From a bacterium (GTDB lineage Bacteria > Cyanobacteriota > Vampirovibrionia > Gastranaerophilales > Gastranaerophilaceae), in the NCBI GenBank assembly GCA_017396695.1, contig JAFQLC010000018.1, positions 248,001-312,000 of the forward strand: DNA of 64,000 nt, given 5' to 3'. The translations under genes were made by a program, and so were the position numbers. The notes beneath the pieces were generated by a model that had not been told where the DNA came from, did no database searches, and worked only from the letters and a program-made list of their open reading frames with translations. This document shows positions 17,783-26,269 of the stretch, piece by piece (position 1 is the first letter of the stretch; each line of letters opens with the position of its first letter).

Positions 17783-19425
17783 TAAGTTCAATTTTTATTA
17801 AAAATTTTATTTTAATTGATGAGCTAAACATTGAATTTGGTTCAGGTTTTAACGCAATTTGCGGTGAAACAGGGGCAGGGAAAAGCATTATTTTACGTGC
17901 GATTGCAACTGTTCTTGGCGAAAAAGCAACAAAAGAAGTTATAAAATTCGGCGCTGATAAAAGTTTGATTGAAATTACATTTTCTGGCATCGGGAAACTT
18001 GAAATTGAAGAAGGCGAAGAAAAAGAAGTTTATGAAGATGAGATAGTTATCTCAAGAGAAATTCTTCAAAGCTCAAGTAAATTTAGAGTTAATGGGGTTT
18101 TAGTGAATGCTGATTATGTAAAAAATCTTGCTCAGAAATTAATTGATATTCACTCTCAACATCAAACATATGCTTTTTTGCAGAAAAAATATCATATTAA
18201 TTTTTTAGATGAATATATCGCAGGGAATTCTCAAGAATATAAATCCAAGCTTGAAGATTTTACAACTTCTTTTCTTGAACATAAAAAAATTGCTGAAAAA
18301 ATTGCTTCAATTGAGTCTGAAAATGAAGAAAATATCAGAAAAATTGAATTTTTAAAATTTGAAATAGATGAAATTGAGCGCCTTGCGCTTGGCGAGAGCG
18401 AGGAAGAAGAATTGAATTCCGAGCTCGAGGTGTTGTCTAATGTTCAATCTCTTAAAGAAGCAAGCTACGGAGCTTATTATGCCCTAAATGGTGAAGACAA
18501 TTCAATTGTTTCAGCATTATATAAAATTGAAGATTTAATATCACAAATTACATCAAAAGATAAATCCGAACTTGAATTTGTTGATAATTTTTATTCAGGC
18601 AGAGAATACCTTAAAACTTGTGCTGATGAGCTTTCTTATTATTCCGAAAGTCTTAAAGACGACCCGCAAAGACTTGATGAAATCAACGAAAGATTATCTG
18701 AAATTGAAAAATTAAAAAGAAAATATGGAAATGATTTGTTTGAAGCGCTTGATAAATTCAGAAGCGAGCTAGAGGAGCTCGAGAGTGCAACATATGAACT
18801 TTCGGAACTTCAAATGAGAGCTGAAGTTTTAAAGGATAAAACGCAAGAATTATCAGCATATTTATCTGAAAAAAGAACGCTTTGGGCTGAGAATTTGTCC
18901 GAACAAATTGTTGAAAATTTAAGAAATTTAGAATTGTTGCACGCGCAATTTAAAATTGCAGTGAATCCTTGCACAATGAATAAAAATGGCATAGATGATG
19001 TTGAATTTTTGATGAGTGCAAATTCTAATGTTCCATTATCTCCAATTCAAAAAACAGCGTCTGGCGGCGAATTATCAAGAATTATGCTCGCAATTAAAAC
19101 TGTGTTTTCAAACACAAATAGTTTGCAAACTATGATTTTTGATGAAATTGATACTGGAATTTCAGGTAAAACCTCGCAAGCAGTAGCAAGCACAATTGAA
19201 AAACTTTCAGATTTTGTTCAAATTATAGCAATTACACACCAACCAATAATAGCTTCTCGGGCTCGACATATTTATTGGGTTGAAAAAACTCAAAATGAAA
19301 GTGGTGCTTATGTTTCGGTTGCTAAAACTCCAAAAGAAAAATCAGAAAATATCCTTGCGCAACTTGCTTCTGGAACGCTAACTCAAACTTCAATTGATTT
19401 TGCAAAAGATTTGTTAAATAACTAA
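17779..19425 (+). CDS. recN: DNA repair protein RecN
   Basis: SMC-like ATPase acting on double-strand breaks. 548 aa: Walker A CGETGAGKSI (residues 28-37), IDIHSQHQTYAFLQ (the RecN Q-loop region), two long coiled-coil segments (about 150-330), the ABC signature TASGGELSRIMLAI, Walker B TMIFDEIDTGISG and an ITHQP switch. Length and order are normal. Translationally coupled to nadK through an ATGA-type overlap. The downstream ftsY is convergent, 7 bases away. Confidence 0.95.
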   Translation: MISSIFIKNFILIDELNIEFGSGFNAICGETGAGKSIILRAIATVLGEKATKEVIKFGADKSLIEITFSGIGKLEIEEGEEKEVYEDEIVISREILQSSSKFRVNGVLVNADYVKNLAQKLIDIHSQHQTYAFLQKKYHINFLDEYIAGNSQEYKSKLEDFTTSFLEHKKIAEKIASIESENEENIRKIEFLKFEIDEIERLALGESEEEELNSELEVLSNVQSLKEASYGAYYALNGEDNSIVSALYKIEDLISQITSKDKSELEFVDNFYSGREYLKTCADELSYYSESLKDDPQRLDEINERLSEIEKLKRKYGNDLFEALDKFRSELEELESATYELSELQMRAEVLKDKTQELSAYLSEKRTLWAENLSEQIVENLRNLELLHAQFKIAVNPCTMNKNGIDDVEFLMSANSNVPLSPIQKTASGGELSRIMLAIKTVFSNTNSLQTMIFDEIDTGISGKTSQAVASTIEKLSDFVQIIAITHQPIIASRARHIYWVEKTQNESGAYVSVAKTPKEKSENILAQLASGTLTQTSIDFAKDLLNN

Positions 19426-19432
19426 CAAATAG

Positions 19433-20353
19433 TTAGGCGAAAATTTTCTCGATAAATTCTTTTGAATTGAAGTCTTTGATATCGTCTATTTTTTCGCCAA
19501 CGCCGATTAACTTTGTCGGAATATGAAAATCATGAGCGATTGCAAAAATAATTCCGCCACGGGCTGAACCGTCAAGTTTTGTGACAGCGCAACAGGTTAC
19601 ATCAACTGCTTCTGTGAATACTTTTGCTTGGGATAGCCCATTTTGACCAAGGTTAGCATCAAGCACTAAAATATTTTCATTGATACAATCGGGTGCAAGT
19701 TTTGTGATTACTGATTTATTTTTCTTTAATTCTTCAATTAAGTTAAATTTATTTTGGAGTCTTCCAGCAGTATCAATTAAAAGCACATTGTAGCCTTCTT
19801 TTTGTGCTTTTTCGAGTCCTTCATAAATAACTGCGGAAGAGTCAATTCTATCTTTTCTAACAATATCAACACCCGCTCTTTGTGCCCAAATATCAAGTTG
19901 TTCTTCAGCCGCTGCTCTGAATGTATCACCTGCCACTATTAAAACTTTTTTGCCTTCATTTTTTAATTTATTAGCAAGTTTTCCAATAAGTGTTGTTTTC
20001 CCTGCGCCATTTATGCCAACTACGAAGTAAACATTGAGCTTATTTTCATCATATTTTAAATTTGTCTCAGTGCTATCTTTTAAAGTGTTTTCAAACTCAC
20101 TTTTTAAAAAATCCACTAATTTTGAAGAAGTAATTTTATTTTTCCTGATTTTTTCAACAATATCAACAGCGAGTTCAACCCCAATATCTGCTCGGATAAG
20201 ATTTGATTCGATGTCTTCGAGTTCAAACTCATCAAATGGTTTATCTTGATTTAAAAGATTAGCAAAACCAGACAAAATGGCATTGCCTGTGTTTTGAAAT
20301 ATGTTTGTTTTTTGTGTATTTTCTTCGTTATTTTTTTTGAAAAAATTAAACAT
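19433..20353 (-). CDS. ftsY: Signal recognition particle receptor FtsY
   Basis: GTPase that docks SRP-ribosome complexes on the inner membrane. About 306 aa with a short charged N-terminal region, an N domain, and the G domain: P-loop GINGAGKTTLIGKLA, DTFRAAAEEQL, DTAGRLQNK, TKLDGSARGGI and a GVGEKIDDIKDF closing motif. The start MFNFFKKN at 20353 is chosen; a longer frame reaches into nusB. It overlaps nusB by 8 bases. The acidic A domain seen in E. coli is nearly absent, as in many other bacteria. Confidence 0.95.
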   Translation of the reverse strand: MFNFFKKNNEENTQKTNIFQNTGNAILSGFANLLNQDKPFDEFELEDIESNLIRADIGVELAVDIVEKIRKNKITSSKLVDFLKSEFENTLKDSTETNLKYDENKLNVYFVVGINGAGKTTLIGKLANKLKNEGKKVLIVAGDTFRAAAEEQLDIWAQRAGVDIVRKDRIDSSAVIYEGLEKAQKEGYNVLLIDTAGRLQNKFNLIEELKKNKSVITKLAPDCINENILVLDANLGQNGLSQAKVFTEAVDVTCCAVTKLDGSARGGIIFAIAHDFHIPTKLIGVGEKIDDIKDFNSKEFIEKIFA

Positions 20354-21002
20354 TTTGCATTCCGACAATTTTTGCCAAAATTCCATTTATGAATGATGAA
20401 GAATCATCTGTTGAATATTTTTTTGCAAGCTCAAGTGCCTCATCAATAACCACTTTATGAGGTGCATCTTTAATAAATAAAAGCTCTGTAATTGCAATTC
20501 TTAAAATGTTTTTGTCGATTTTGAAAATTCTGTCAAATTCCCAACCGATTGCATATTTTTTAATTAAATCGTCAACTGCTTCAGAATTTACTTTATATCT
20601 GTGTGCAATTTTTAAGATATATTCTTTCACATCTTCTCTTGAGCTTAGTGTTGCAATTTCTGCAATTTCAAGCGCACTTGTTGTTTTTTCGATTGCAGAT
20701 AGAATTGTGTCAATTCTGCCTTGCATAACATCAGTCATATCAAATTTTACAGGAATGTTTCTTGCATCAATCGGTCTTTCAAGGTTATCTGGGTGATTTT
20801 TTTCATAAGTTTCTAGATAATCTTTAATTTCTAGAAATTCACTTGTAACAATTGAAAGTTCCTCAGTTGCGTTATTTGTGAGTGTTCTAACAGATTTAAG
20901 AACAACCTCTTCAAAATCCTCGTTAGTGTAATCTTTGATTTGTTTGTCTAATTGTGAAAGTAATATAAGAGCTAATTCTCTTGCTGCACGTCTTGCCTGC
21001 AT
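20346..21002 (-). CDS. nusB: Transcription antitermination factor NusB (long form)
   Basis: RNA-binding antitermination protein. Typical NusB is about 140 aa; this one is 218 aa with a long insert between the first helix and the core (residues about 30-110). The N-terminus MQARRAARELALILLSQL closely matches the start of cyanobacterial NusB, which is also long. The C-terminal half carries VNSEAVDDLIKKYAIGWEFDRI, DKNILRIAITELLF and VVIDEALELAKKYSTDDSSSFI, the NusB core. Followed by ftsY with an 8-base overlap. Confidence 0.92.
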   Translation of the reverse strand: MQARRAARELALILLSQLDKQIKDYTNEDFEEVVLKSVRTLTNNATEELSIVTSEFLEIKDYLETYEKNHPDNLERPIDARNIPVKFDMTDVMQGRIDTILSAIEKTTSALEIAEIATLSSREDVKEYILKIAHRYKVNSEAVDDLIKKYAIGWEFDRIFKIDKNILRIAITELLFIKDAPHKVVIDEALELAKKYSTDDSSSFINGILAKIVGMQNV

Positions 21003-21067
21003 TTTAATTCCTTTTTTCTCTACAAAAATATTATATGCTAAAAAAAATTTTATGGCATAATAAGAAT

Positions 21068-22204
21068 ATGAAAAAAGTTGAAAAAAGAATTAAAGTTGCA
21101 TTTCCTCACATGGGAAATATTTATGTAGCTTGGGCTTCAGCCCTTAGAATGATTGGTGTTGAACCTTTTATTCCGCCATATACGAGTAAAAAAACACTCT
21201 CGCTTGGCGCAAAAAATTCACCAGAGGCAATTTGTCTTCCATACAAATTAATTCTTGGTAATTTTATTGAAGCAATTGAAGGTGGGGCCGATTATGTTGC
21301 AATGATAACATCTCCTGGTTGTTGCAGGCTTGGTGAATATGGGAAAAGTATAAATAATGCCCTCAAAGATTTGGGTCTTGGTAGCAAATATATTGAACTT
21401 GCTTTGTATGACGGTATCAAAGGAATGTATAATTTCCTTAAAATTTTGCACCCATCAAAAAACCCAATTCCAAAAATTAAAGCAATTTATATGGGTATAA
21501 GAAAAGTTTTTGCAATGGATGAACTTGCGGATTTTCTTTCATACCATAGAGCTCGTGAAGTGCATTTTGGCGATAGCGAAAGAGCATTTAAAAGAGGAAG
21601 AAGGTTAATCGCAGATGCTCGCACGTTGAAAGATTTAAGAAAAGCTTTGAAGCAGGCTCTAAGGTATATAAGCGCAGTTGAAATTGATAAAAACAGAGAT
21701 GTGCTTCATGTTGATTTAACAGGCGAGATTTATATGGTGCTTGACGAGTTTTCTAACCAAAACATTGAAAGAGAACTTGGTCGTATGGGCGTGCAAACAA
21801 GAAGAAGCTTGACTGTTAGCGGGTTTTTGAAAGACGCAATAATTCCTAAAATATTTAAAAAAGGCGAAACCCATTTGCAACGTGCATACAGACTTGCAAA
21901 ACCTTATCTTATGAGAGATATAGGTGGCGATTCTCTCGAATGCGTGAGCGATGTTTTATATGCCCAAGAAAAAGGTAAGGATGGCATTATTCACATTTCA
22001 CCATTCACTTGCATGCCAGAGATTATGTCGCAAAACATTTTTCCTAAAATGAGAGAAGATGTCGATATTCCAATTCTTGCACTTATTATGGATGAGCAAA
22101 CAGGAAAAGCTGGCTATATTACAAGAATCGAAGCTTTTGTTGATTTGATGCGCCGTAAAAAAATGAAAAGAACAATGAAAGAAGTTGAACTTCAAGCAAA
22201 ATAA
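21068..22204 (+). CDS. HgdB-like CoA-dehydratase-associated protein (orphan)
   Basis: About 378 aa of the family usually annotated as acyl-CoA dehydratase activase-related or CoA protein activase (COG3580/COG3581, DUF2229-like), related to the D component of 2-hydroxyacyl-CoA dehydratases. It begins KVAFPHMGNIYVAWASAL and has cysteines spaced as candidate Fe-S ligands: PEAICLPYK (Cys56), SPGCCRLGEYG (Cys85, Cys86) and ISPFTCMPE near the C-terminus. No activase ATPase or second dehydratase subunit lies beside it. Start at ATG 21068; an upstream frame to 21035 is possible. Substrate unknown. Confidence 0.75.
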   Translation: MKKVEKRIKVAFPHMGNIYVAWASALRMIGVEPFIPPYTSKKTLSLGAKNSPEAICLPYKLILGNFIEAIEGGADYVAMITSPGCCRLGEYGKSINNALKDLGLGSKYIELALYDGIKGMYNFLKILHPSKNPIPKIKAIYMGIRKVFAMDELADFLSYHRAREVHFGDSERAFKRGRRLIADARTLKDLRKALKQALRYISAVEIDKNRDVLHVDLTGEIYMVLDEFSNQNIERELGRMGVQTRRSLTVSGFLKDAIIPKIFKKGETHLQRAYRLAKPYLMRDIGGDSLECVSDVLYAQEKGKDGIIHISPFTCMPEIMSQNIFPKMREDVDIPILALIMDEQTGKAGYITRIEAFVDLMRRKKMKRTMKEVELQAK

Positions 22205-22236
22205 GTTCTTGAGTGCAAATAACATTAAAAGAATAC

Positions 22237-22267
22237 TAAAAAAGGGGCTAGTTGCCCCTATTTTTTA
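22237..22267. terminator. Bidirectional terminator
   Basis: A-tract, then AGGGGC, a five-base loop and GCCCCT followed by a T-tract (22261-22266). The A/T flanks make it work in both directions, so it can end the HgdB-like gene on the plus strand and the 52-aa gene on the minus strand. Confidence 0.85.
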
Positions 22268-22286
22268 GAATTGTTCGAATTAATTT

Positions 22287-22445
22287 TTACATTAAACCGA
22301 GCATTTTTTTGTACCAACTGAAAGTCTCAAGTTCTAAACCGTTAAAAGTAGTTTTTAAACATTGTTTCTTGAGGTAATTTTGAAATTCGTCATTGAATTT
22401 AGATTTAACGGGTTTAACTTTGATTTTTTCTGCTAAAGTAGACAT
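22287..22445 (-). CDS. Small protein of 52 aa with strong ribosome-binding site
   Basis: Unrecognised small protein: MSTLAEKIKVKPVKSKF, then NDEFQNYLKKQCLKTTF and ending WYKKMLGLM. It is basic, predicted helical, with one Cys and an aromatic C-terminal segment, and has no membrane helix. The ATG (22443-22445) is preceded on the minus strand by GGAGG (22453-22457), and a terminator follows its stop by about 20 bases, so it looks like a real, separately transcribed gene. A TATAAT (minus, 22499-22504) lies upstream inside an 18-base palindrome. Function unknown. Confidence 0.65.
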   Translation of the reverse strand: MSTLAEKIKVKPVKSKFNDEFQNYLKKQCLKTTFNGLELETFSWYKKMLGLM

Positions 22446-22494
22446 TTTTTTGCCTCCAATTCGCTTTTCCTTCACATAAGGAGATTAACCATCG

Positions 22495-22512
22495 TATGAT
22501 TATAATATCATA
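22495..22512 (-). promoter_or_regulatory. Palindromic -10 region of the 52-aa gene
   Basis: TATGAT-TATAAT-ATCATA is a near-perfect palindrome of 18 bases; on the minus strand it contains TATAAT at 22499-22504, about 54 bases before the 52-aa gene start. No clear -35 is visible. It could be a promoter with an operator-like symmetry or simply AT-rich sequence. Confidence 0.35.
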
Positions 22513-22624
22513 ACTCACAATAATATAAAACCCCAGAAGGATAATTTTTTACTCAAAATACCCCTTTTTTGTGTAAATTTTTGTAACAATTTATATTACT
22601 ACTATTGTATGCGTAGAAAAAATA

Positions 22625-23578
22625 CTAAAACATTCCTTTTTTTGCAAAAACTACTGTAAGGAATACGGCTGAGATTAGCGAAATTAGCATAACAATAATA
22701 AAACCAAAAGGTTCAGCAGCAAATGGCACTTTTACATTCATACCCCAAAAGCTTGCAAGCATAGTAGGAATTGCAAGGATAATTGTGATAGATGTTAAGA
22801 ATTTCATGCGAACGTTTAAGTTGTTTGAGATAATTGAAGCAAATGCGTCCATCATATTCTCTAAGATGTTTCTGTGCATTTCAACCATTTCAAGCGCCTG
22901 TTTATTTTCAATGATTACGTCTTCGAGTAAATCAAAATCATCTTCTGTAAATTTCAAAAGCCCGCTTACTTGACCAGCACGAGCAAGGCGCATGATTTTT
23001 TGAAGCACCATATAGTTATCTCGAAGAGCAGTTGTGAAATAAACCAAAGATTTTTGCACTTCAAAGAGTTTAAACAACGCTTTATTTTTCATTGTTTTTC
23101 TAAGGTCTTCTTCAATAGAATCTGTTTGCTTGTTGATGTAGTCTAAATATCTTAAATACATTCTTGTTGCCCTGAATAGGATTTGCAACATAAAGCAAGT
23201 TTTGTTTTCTGTGTTGAAATATTTTGAAGTTTCTTTGTTAAAACTTTGAATAACAGTGTTTTTACTTGAACAAACTGTAAGAATGCTTGTTGGTGTAAAA
23301 ATGATACCCAATGGTAATGTATCAAAAACACCTTCGTCTTCCATTGTTGGAACGTTTGTGATGACAAGTAAGTGCCCGTCTTCAAATTCAATACGAGAAC
23401 GTTCATCTAAGTCGAGAGAATTTCTTAAAAAGCTTTCATCTAAATCAAGAACAAGTGAAACTTGTTGAATTTCATCGTAAGTTGGGTTAATTAAATTAAA
23501 CCAAGAGCCGCTTAGCGCTTCGTTTATATTTAATTCAACCAATTCTTCATTACTTGCTGTTTTTAAAATCTCTATCAT
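22625..23578 (-). CDS. corA: CorA family magnesium/divalent cation transporter
   Basis: 317 aa: a large cytoplasmic N-terminal domain, a long stalk helix (residues about 150-250) and two C-terminal membrane helices separated by the ion-selective GMN motif (SFWGMNVKVP). The second helix ends with the basic tail FAKKGMF. This is the canonical CorA layout; Mg2+ is the likely substrate, though Co2+/Ni2+ or Zn2+ cannot be excluded. The 70-base leader contains no recognisable Mg2+ riboswitch. Confidence 0.92.
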   Translation of the reverse strand: MIEILKTASNEELVELNINEALSGSWFNLINPTYDEIQQVSLVLDLDESFLRNSLDLDERSRIEFEDGHLLVITNVPTMEDEGVFDTLPLGIIFTPTSILTVCSSKNTVIQSFNKETSKYFNTENKTCFMLQILFRATRMYLRYLDYINKQTDSIEEDLRKTMKNKALFKLFEVQKSLVYFTTALRDNYMVLQKIMRLARAGQVSGLLKFTEDDFDLLEDVIIENKQALEMVEMHRNILENMMDAFASIISNNLNVRMKFLTSITIILAIPTMLASFWGMNVKVPFAAEPFGFIIVMLISLISAVFLTVVFAKKGMF

Positions 23579-23648
23579 AATTTTAATTAAACTATTATTT
23601 TTCTATTTTTACAAGCATGAATTTTTTATAAAAATTTGCTTTTGGGGA

Positions 23649-23873
23649 TTATCTAATAAGACCGTAGCCTAAAAGAAGAGTTGTTAAAATAAAAATACCG
23701 CCAACAATATAGGTTACTTTGTTTAAACCGTCTTCAGCACTTTTTTGAGAAGTAAAAATTTGACTAATCGAGCCGATTGATGCAATTCCGTCACCTTTTG
23801 GAGAGTGCAATAAAACTAGAATTATTAAAAGTATTCCTGAAATTATTTGTACGCCAAAGATGAAATTTACCAC
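23649..23873 (-). CDS. secG: Preprotein translocase subunit SecG
   Basis: 74-aa protein with two membrane helices (residues about 4-24 and 52-72) and the conserved loop LLHSPKGDGIASIGSISQIFTSQ split by them, which matches SecG. SecG is an accessory subunit of the SecYEG channel. It is alone between corA and the flagellar genes on the same strand, with about 100 bases before flgC. Confidence 0.9.
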   Translation of the reverse strand: MVNFIFGVQIISGILLIILVLLHSPKGDGIASIGSISQIFTSQKSAEDGLNKVTYIVGGIFILTTLLLGYGLIR

Positions 23874-23970
23874 TTTTTACCTCACTTATTTTATGTTTTT
23901 AAACTAACACAAAAAAATATTTGAGGCAAATTTCAAGGGTAAAAATAAAATATGAATCTAAAAATTAAAA

Positions 23971-24402
23971 TTAACCGCCAATTTCAAGTGCTCTTTGAGC
24001 CATGGTTTTTGCCATACTCATAACGGTAATGCTTGCTTCATATGCTCTTTGCGCCATTTTGGCGTCTGCAATGTCAACAAGTGGGTCAACGTTAGACATT
24101 TTTACAAAACCATCTTCATCGGCATCTGGGTGCCCCGGCATATAAACTTTTTCTTGAGGTGTTGGGTCTTGAACTGTTCCTGTAAAGCTTACTCCACCAA
24201 CAACTGAATTATCCCCCGGAATTGAGGTGTTTGTGTTTAAAAATGTTGAAAAAGGATTATCTTCTTCGGCTTTAATCACGGAGATTTTTCTAACATAGTT
24301 TGGGGTGTCAAGGTTTGCTATGTTTTTTGCGGCAATTTCAATTCTTCTGCCGTGAGTATTTAGACCTTGTAGTCCTATTTGCATTGAATTCATTACGCCC
24401 AT
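23971..24402 (-). CDS. flgC: Flagellar basal-body rod protein FlgC
   Basis: 143 aa. The N-terminus has the rod signature GLNTHGRRIEIAAKNIANLDTPNY split around residue 15-38, and the C-terminus has VDIADAKMAQRAYEASITVMSMAKTM, both typical of FlgC, which polymerises in the periplasmic rod. AAGGAG (24411-24416) precedes the ATG at 24402 by about 8 bases and overlaps the flgB stop region. It is the last of four rod/hook genes on the minus strand. Confidence 0.93.
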   Translation of the reverse strand: MGVMNSMQIGLQGLNTHGRRIEIAAKNIANLDTPNYVRKISVIKAEEDNPFSTFLNTNTSIPGDNSVVGGVSFTGTVQDPTPQEKVYMPGHPDADEDGFVKMSNVDPLVDIADAKMAQRAYEASITVMSMAKTMAQRALEIGG

Positions 24403-24414
24403 TTATTAATCTCC

Positions 24415-24765
24415 TTAAGCTTGACCTACGTTAATCACAGTTTTTAGTTTTGTGATTGTACTGTTCATTTCTTTGCTTGCAATTGAATAAAGCACATAGT
24501 TGCGTTGCATATCGGCAATTTCTTCTGCAGGGTTTACAGCTTCTCCTGTTTCTGTTGAATATGGAACAGGGCCAAATTTATCATTAATTTTAGCTTCAAG
24601 CGGTGAAGCACTTGTTCCTAGGTAATCTGAAAAACTCATGGTTTTTCTGACATACCCTGGGGTATCCATATTTGCAATGTTACTTGCAATTAATTGTTGC
24701 TTGTGGGATAGCATATCCATTACTCTTGTTGGGCTATCCAATATTCCAAATGCTTTAACTGCCAT
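24415..24765 (-). CDS. flgB: Flagellar basal-body rod protein FlgB
   Basis: 116 aa with the N-terminal rod motif KQQLIASNIANMDTPGYVRKTMSF and a C-terminal helix DMQRNYVLYSIASKEMNSTITKLKTVI that matches FlgB. FlgB joins the MS ring side of the rod. The gene lies 4 bases downstream of the flgG-type gene and 12 bases upstream of flgC. The order hook-type genes, flgB, flgC on one strand is unusual; flgB and flgC normally lead. Confidence 0.92.
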   Translation of the reverse strand: MAVKAFGILDSPTRVMDMLSHKQQLIASNIANMDTPGYVRKTMSFSDYLGTSASPLEAKINDKFGPVPYSTETGEAVNPAEEIADMQRNYVLYSIASKEMNSTITKLKTVINVGQA

Positions 24766-24769
24766 TTAT

Positions 24770-25483
24770 CTAGCTCCCAATTTGTATTGATTTTTCATAA
24801 AGTGAATCAATTGCTTGTATTAATTTTGTTTGTGCCGTCATTTGTGCGTTAACCCTGAGCACCTCGGTTACTTCTCTGAACATATCAACGTTAGAACGTT
24901 CTGTGCTATATTGGGCGATTTTTTTGGTATCTTTTTCAAGCATAGGTTCGCCCGAGTCTTCTGTTGTTATGTATTTATTTCCGCCAACTTCTTTAAGTGA
25001 TTCTGGGTTGTTAAAAGTTACAAGCGGAATTGTGCCTTTGTATTCTGGTGTTGCAGTTTTTGTTTTATATGTGTAAACATCGCCATTTTTCTTGATTTCA
25101 ATTCTTGCACTGTTCGGGTCAATTTGAATGCCAGCGCCAACCATATCACCTGTGAGTGTTTTGATATAGCCTTCTTTATCTGTTGTGAAATGACCGTCAC
25201 GAGTGTAATAAATATTGCCTTCGGCACTTGTGATTGGGATATATCCTGCGCCATCAATTGCAATATCTAGAGGGTTTTGAGTTCTTTGAATGCCGCCTTG
25301 AGCAGTGTTTGTTCTAAGGCAACCTTGCATATATCCTTCAGTTGTCATAACTTCTTCGAAACTTACGCCTTTGTATGCTGTTGTGTTCATATTTGCGAAG
25401 TTTTGAGAGTGGTAACCCAATTTTTCAAATTGAGTTAAAGCACTTGATGCGGATTTTCTTATAATGCCTTGAAAATTAGCCAT
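24770..25483 (-). CDS. flgG: Flagellar hook-basal body protein, FlgG/FlgF type
   Basis: 237 aa. It has the N-terminal rod/hook motif in ALTQFEKLGYHSQNFANMNTTAYKG, a central ITSAEGNIYYTRDGHFTTDKEGYI with LDIAIDGAGYI before it, and a C-terminal DMFREVTEVLRVNAQMTAQTKLIQAIDSL. This is the distal-rod (FlgG) or proximal-rod (FlgF) layout; which of the two cannot be settled, and the gene just upstream is the other. It lies 7 bases from the upstream gene. Confidence 0.85.
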   Translation of the reverse strand: MANFQGIIRKSASSALTQFEKLGYHSQNFANMNTTAYKGVSFEEVMTTEGYMQGCLRTNTAQGGIQRTQNPLDIAIDGAGYIPITSAEGNIYYTRDGHFTTDKEGYIKTLTGDMVGAGIQIDPNSARIEIKKNGDVYTYKTKTATPEYKGTIPLVTFNNPESLKEVGGNKYITTEDSGEPMLEKDTKKIAQYSTERSNVDMFREVTEVLRVNAQMTAQTKLIQAIDSLYEKSIQIGS

Positions 25484-25490
25484 ATCTCAC

Positions 25491-26186
25491 CTAGCTTCCT
25501 AATTGTTGTATTACTCTTGATAAGTTACTGCTTTGCAAATTATACATTTGCAAATTCGCTTCGAAATTTCTTTTATATGGAAGAATTTTCATAATTTCTG
25601 TTGGCAGGTCAACGTTAGAAGCTTCTAAATGTTGTTGCACAACGTTTACCTCGGCTGCTCTTTCGCCTGTTTTTGAAGCAATGCCAAATGTTGCAACTGG
25701 CACCATTTTGTTTTGCTTTCTGTCTAATACTGTGATATCACCAGCAGAATTAACTTTGATGTCGCTTAGTTTTTCTGGGAAAAACGGGAGTGTGATTTTA
25801 AGTCCATTATCAGAGAGCACATCTTCTCCAAGCAAGGTCTGAAGTTCGCCGCCTTTTCCAATTTGAAATCTGCCGTCACGAGTAAGTTTAATTGAGCCGT
25901 CTGCGGCTTGAACTTGGAAATAACCTTTTTCTCGAAGTGCAAAGTCTAGTGGATTATCTGTGTTTGCAATACGACCTACTGTGTCATCGGTTGCTTTTGA
26001 AAGTGCTTGCGAACCAAGATATTCTGCAAATGACGAGATAACGGCTTCTTTTCTTTGATAGCCGATTTTGTCAAAACCCTGAAGGTTCTCGCCTGCAATT
26101 GCGTAAATGTTCGCTGCAAGATGCATTGCACGAATTGAATCTACAAGACCGCCTTTGTTATAACTCACATTACCTTTAATATTCAT
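25491..26186 (-). CDS. Flagellar hook-basal body protein, FlgF/FlgG type
   Basis: About 231 aa from ATG 26184-26186, which has AAAGGT six bases upstream; an open frame to 26240 would add 18 residues. N-terminal SIRAMHLAANIYAIAGENLQGFDKIGYQRK is a variant of the rod motif, LDFALREKGYFQVQ and LTRDGRFQIGKGGELQT form the D1 region, and the C-terminal VDLPTEIMKILPYKRNFEANLQMYNLQ contains the helical tail. It probably forms part of the rod together with the neighbouring FlgG-type protein. Confidence 0.83.
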   Translation of the reverse strand: MNIKGNVSYNKGGLVDSIRAMHLAANIYAIAGENLQGFDKIGYQRKEAVISSFAEYLGSQALSKATDDTVGRIANTDNPLDFALREKGYFQVQAADGSIKLTRDGRFQIGKGGELQTLLGEDVLSDNGLKITLPFFPEKLSDIKVNSAGDITVLDRKQNKMVPVATFGIASKTGERAAEVNVVQQHLEASNVDLPTEIMKILPYKRNFEANLQMYNLQSSNLSRVIQQLGS

Positions 26187-26269
26187 ATTTACCTTTTTAA
26201 GATTATAGTAATCCTCAATATCGGTCGGCATATAAGTCAAACTCTTGATGGAGAATTGGAAAATATAGG

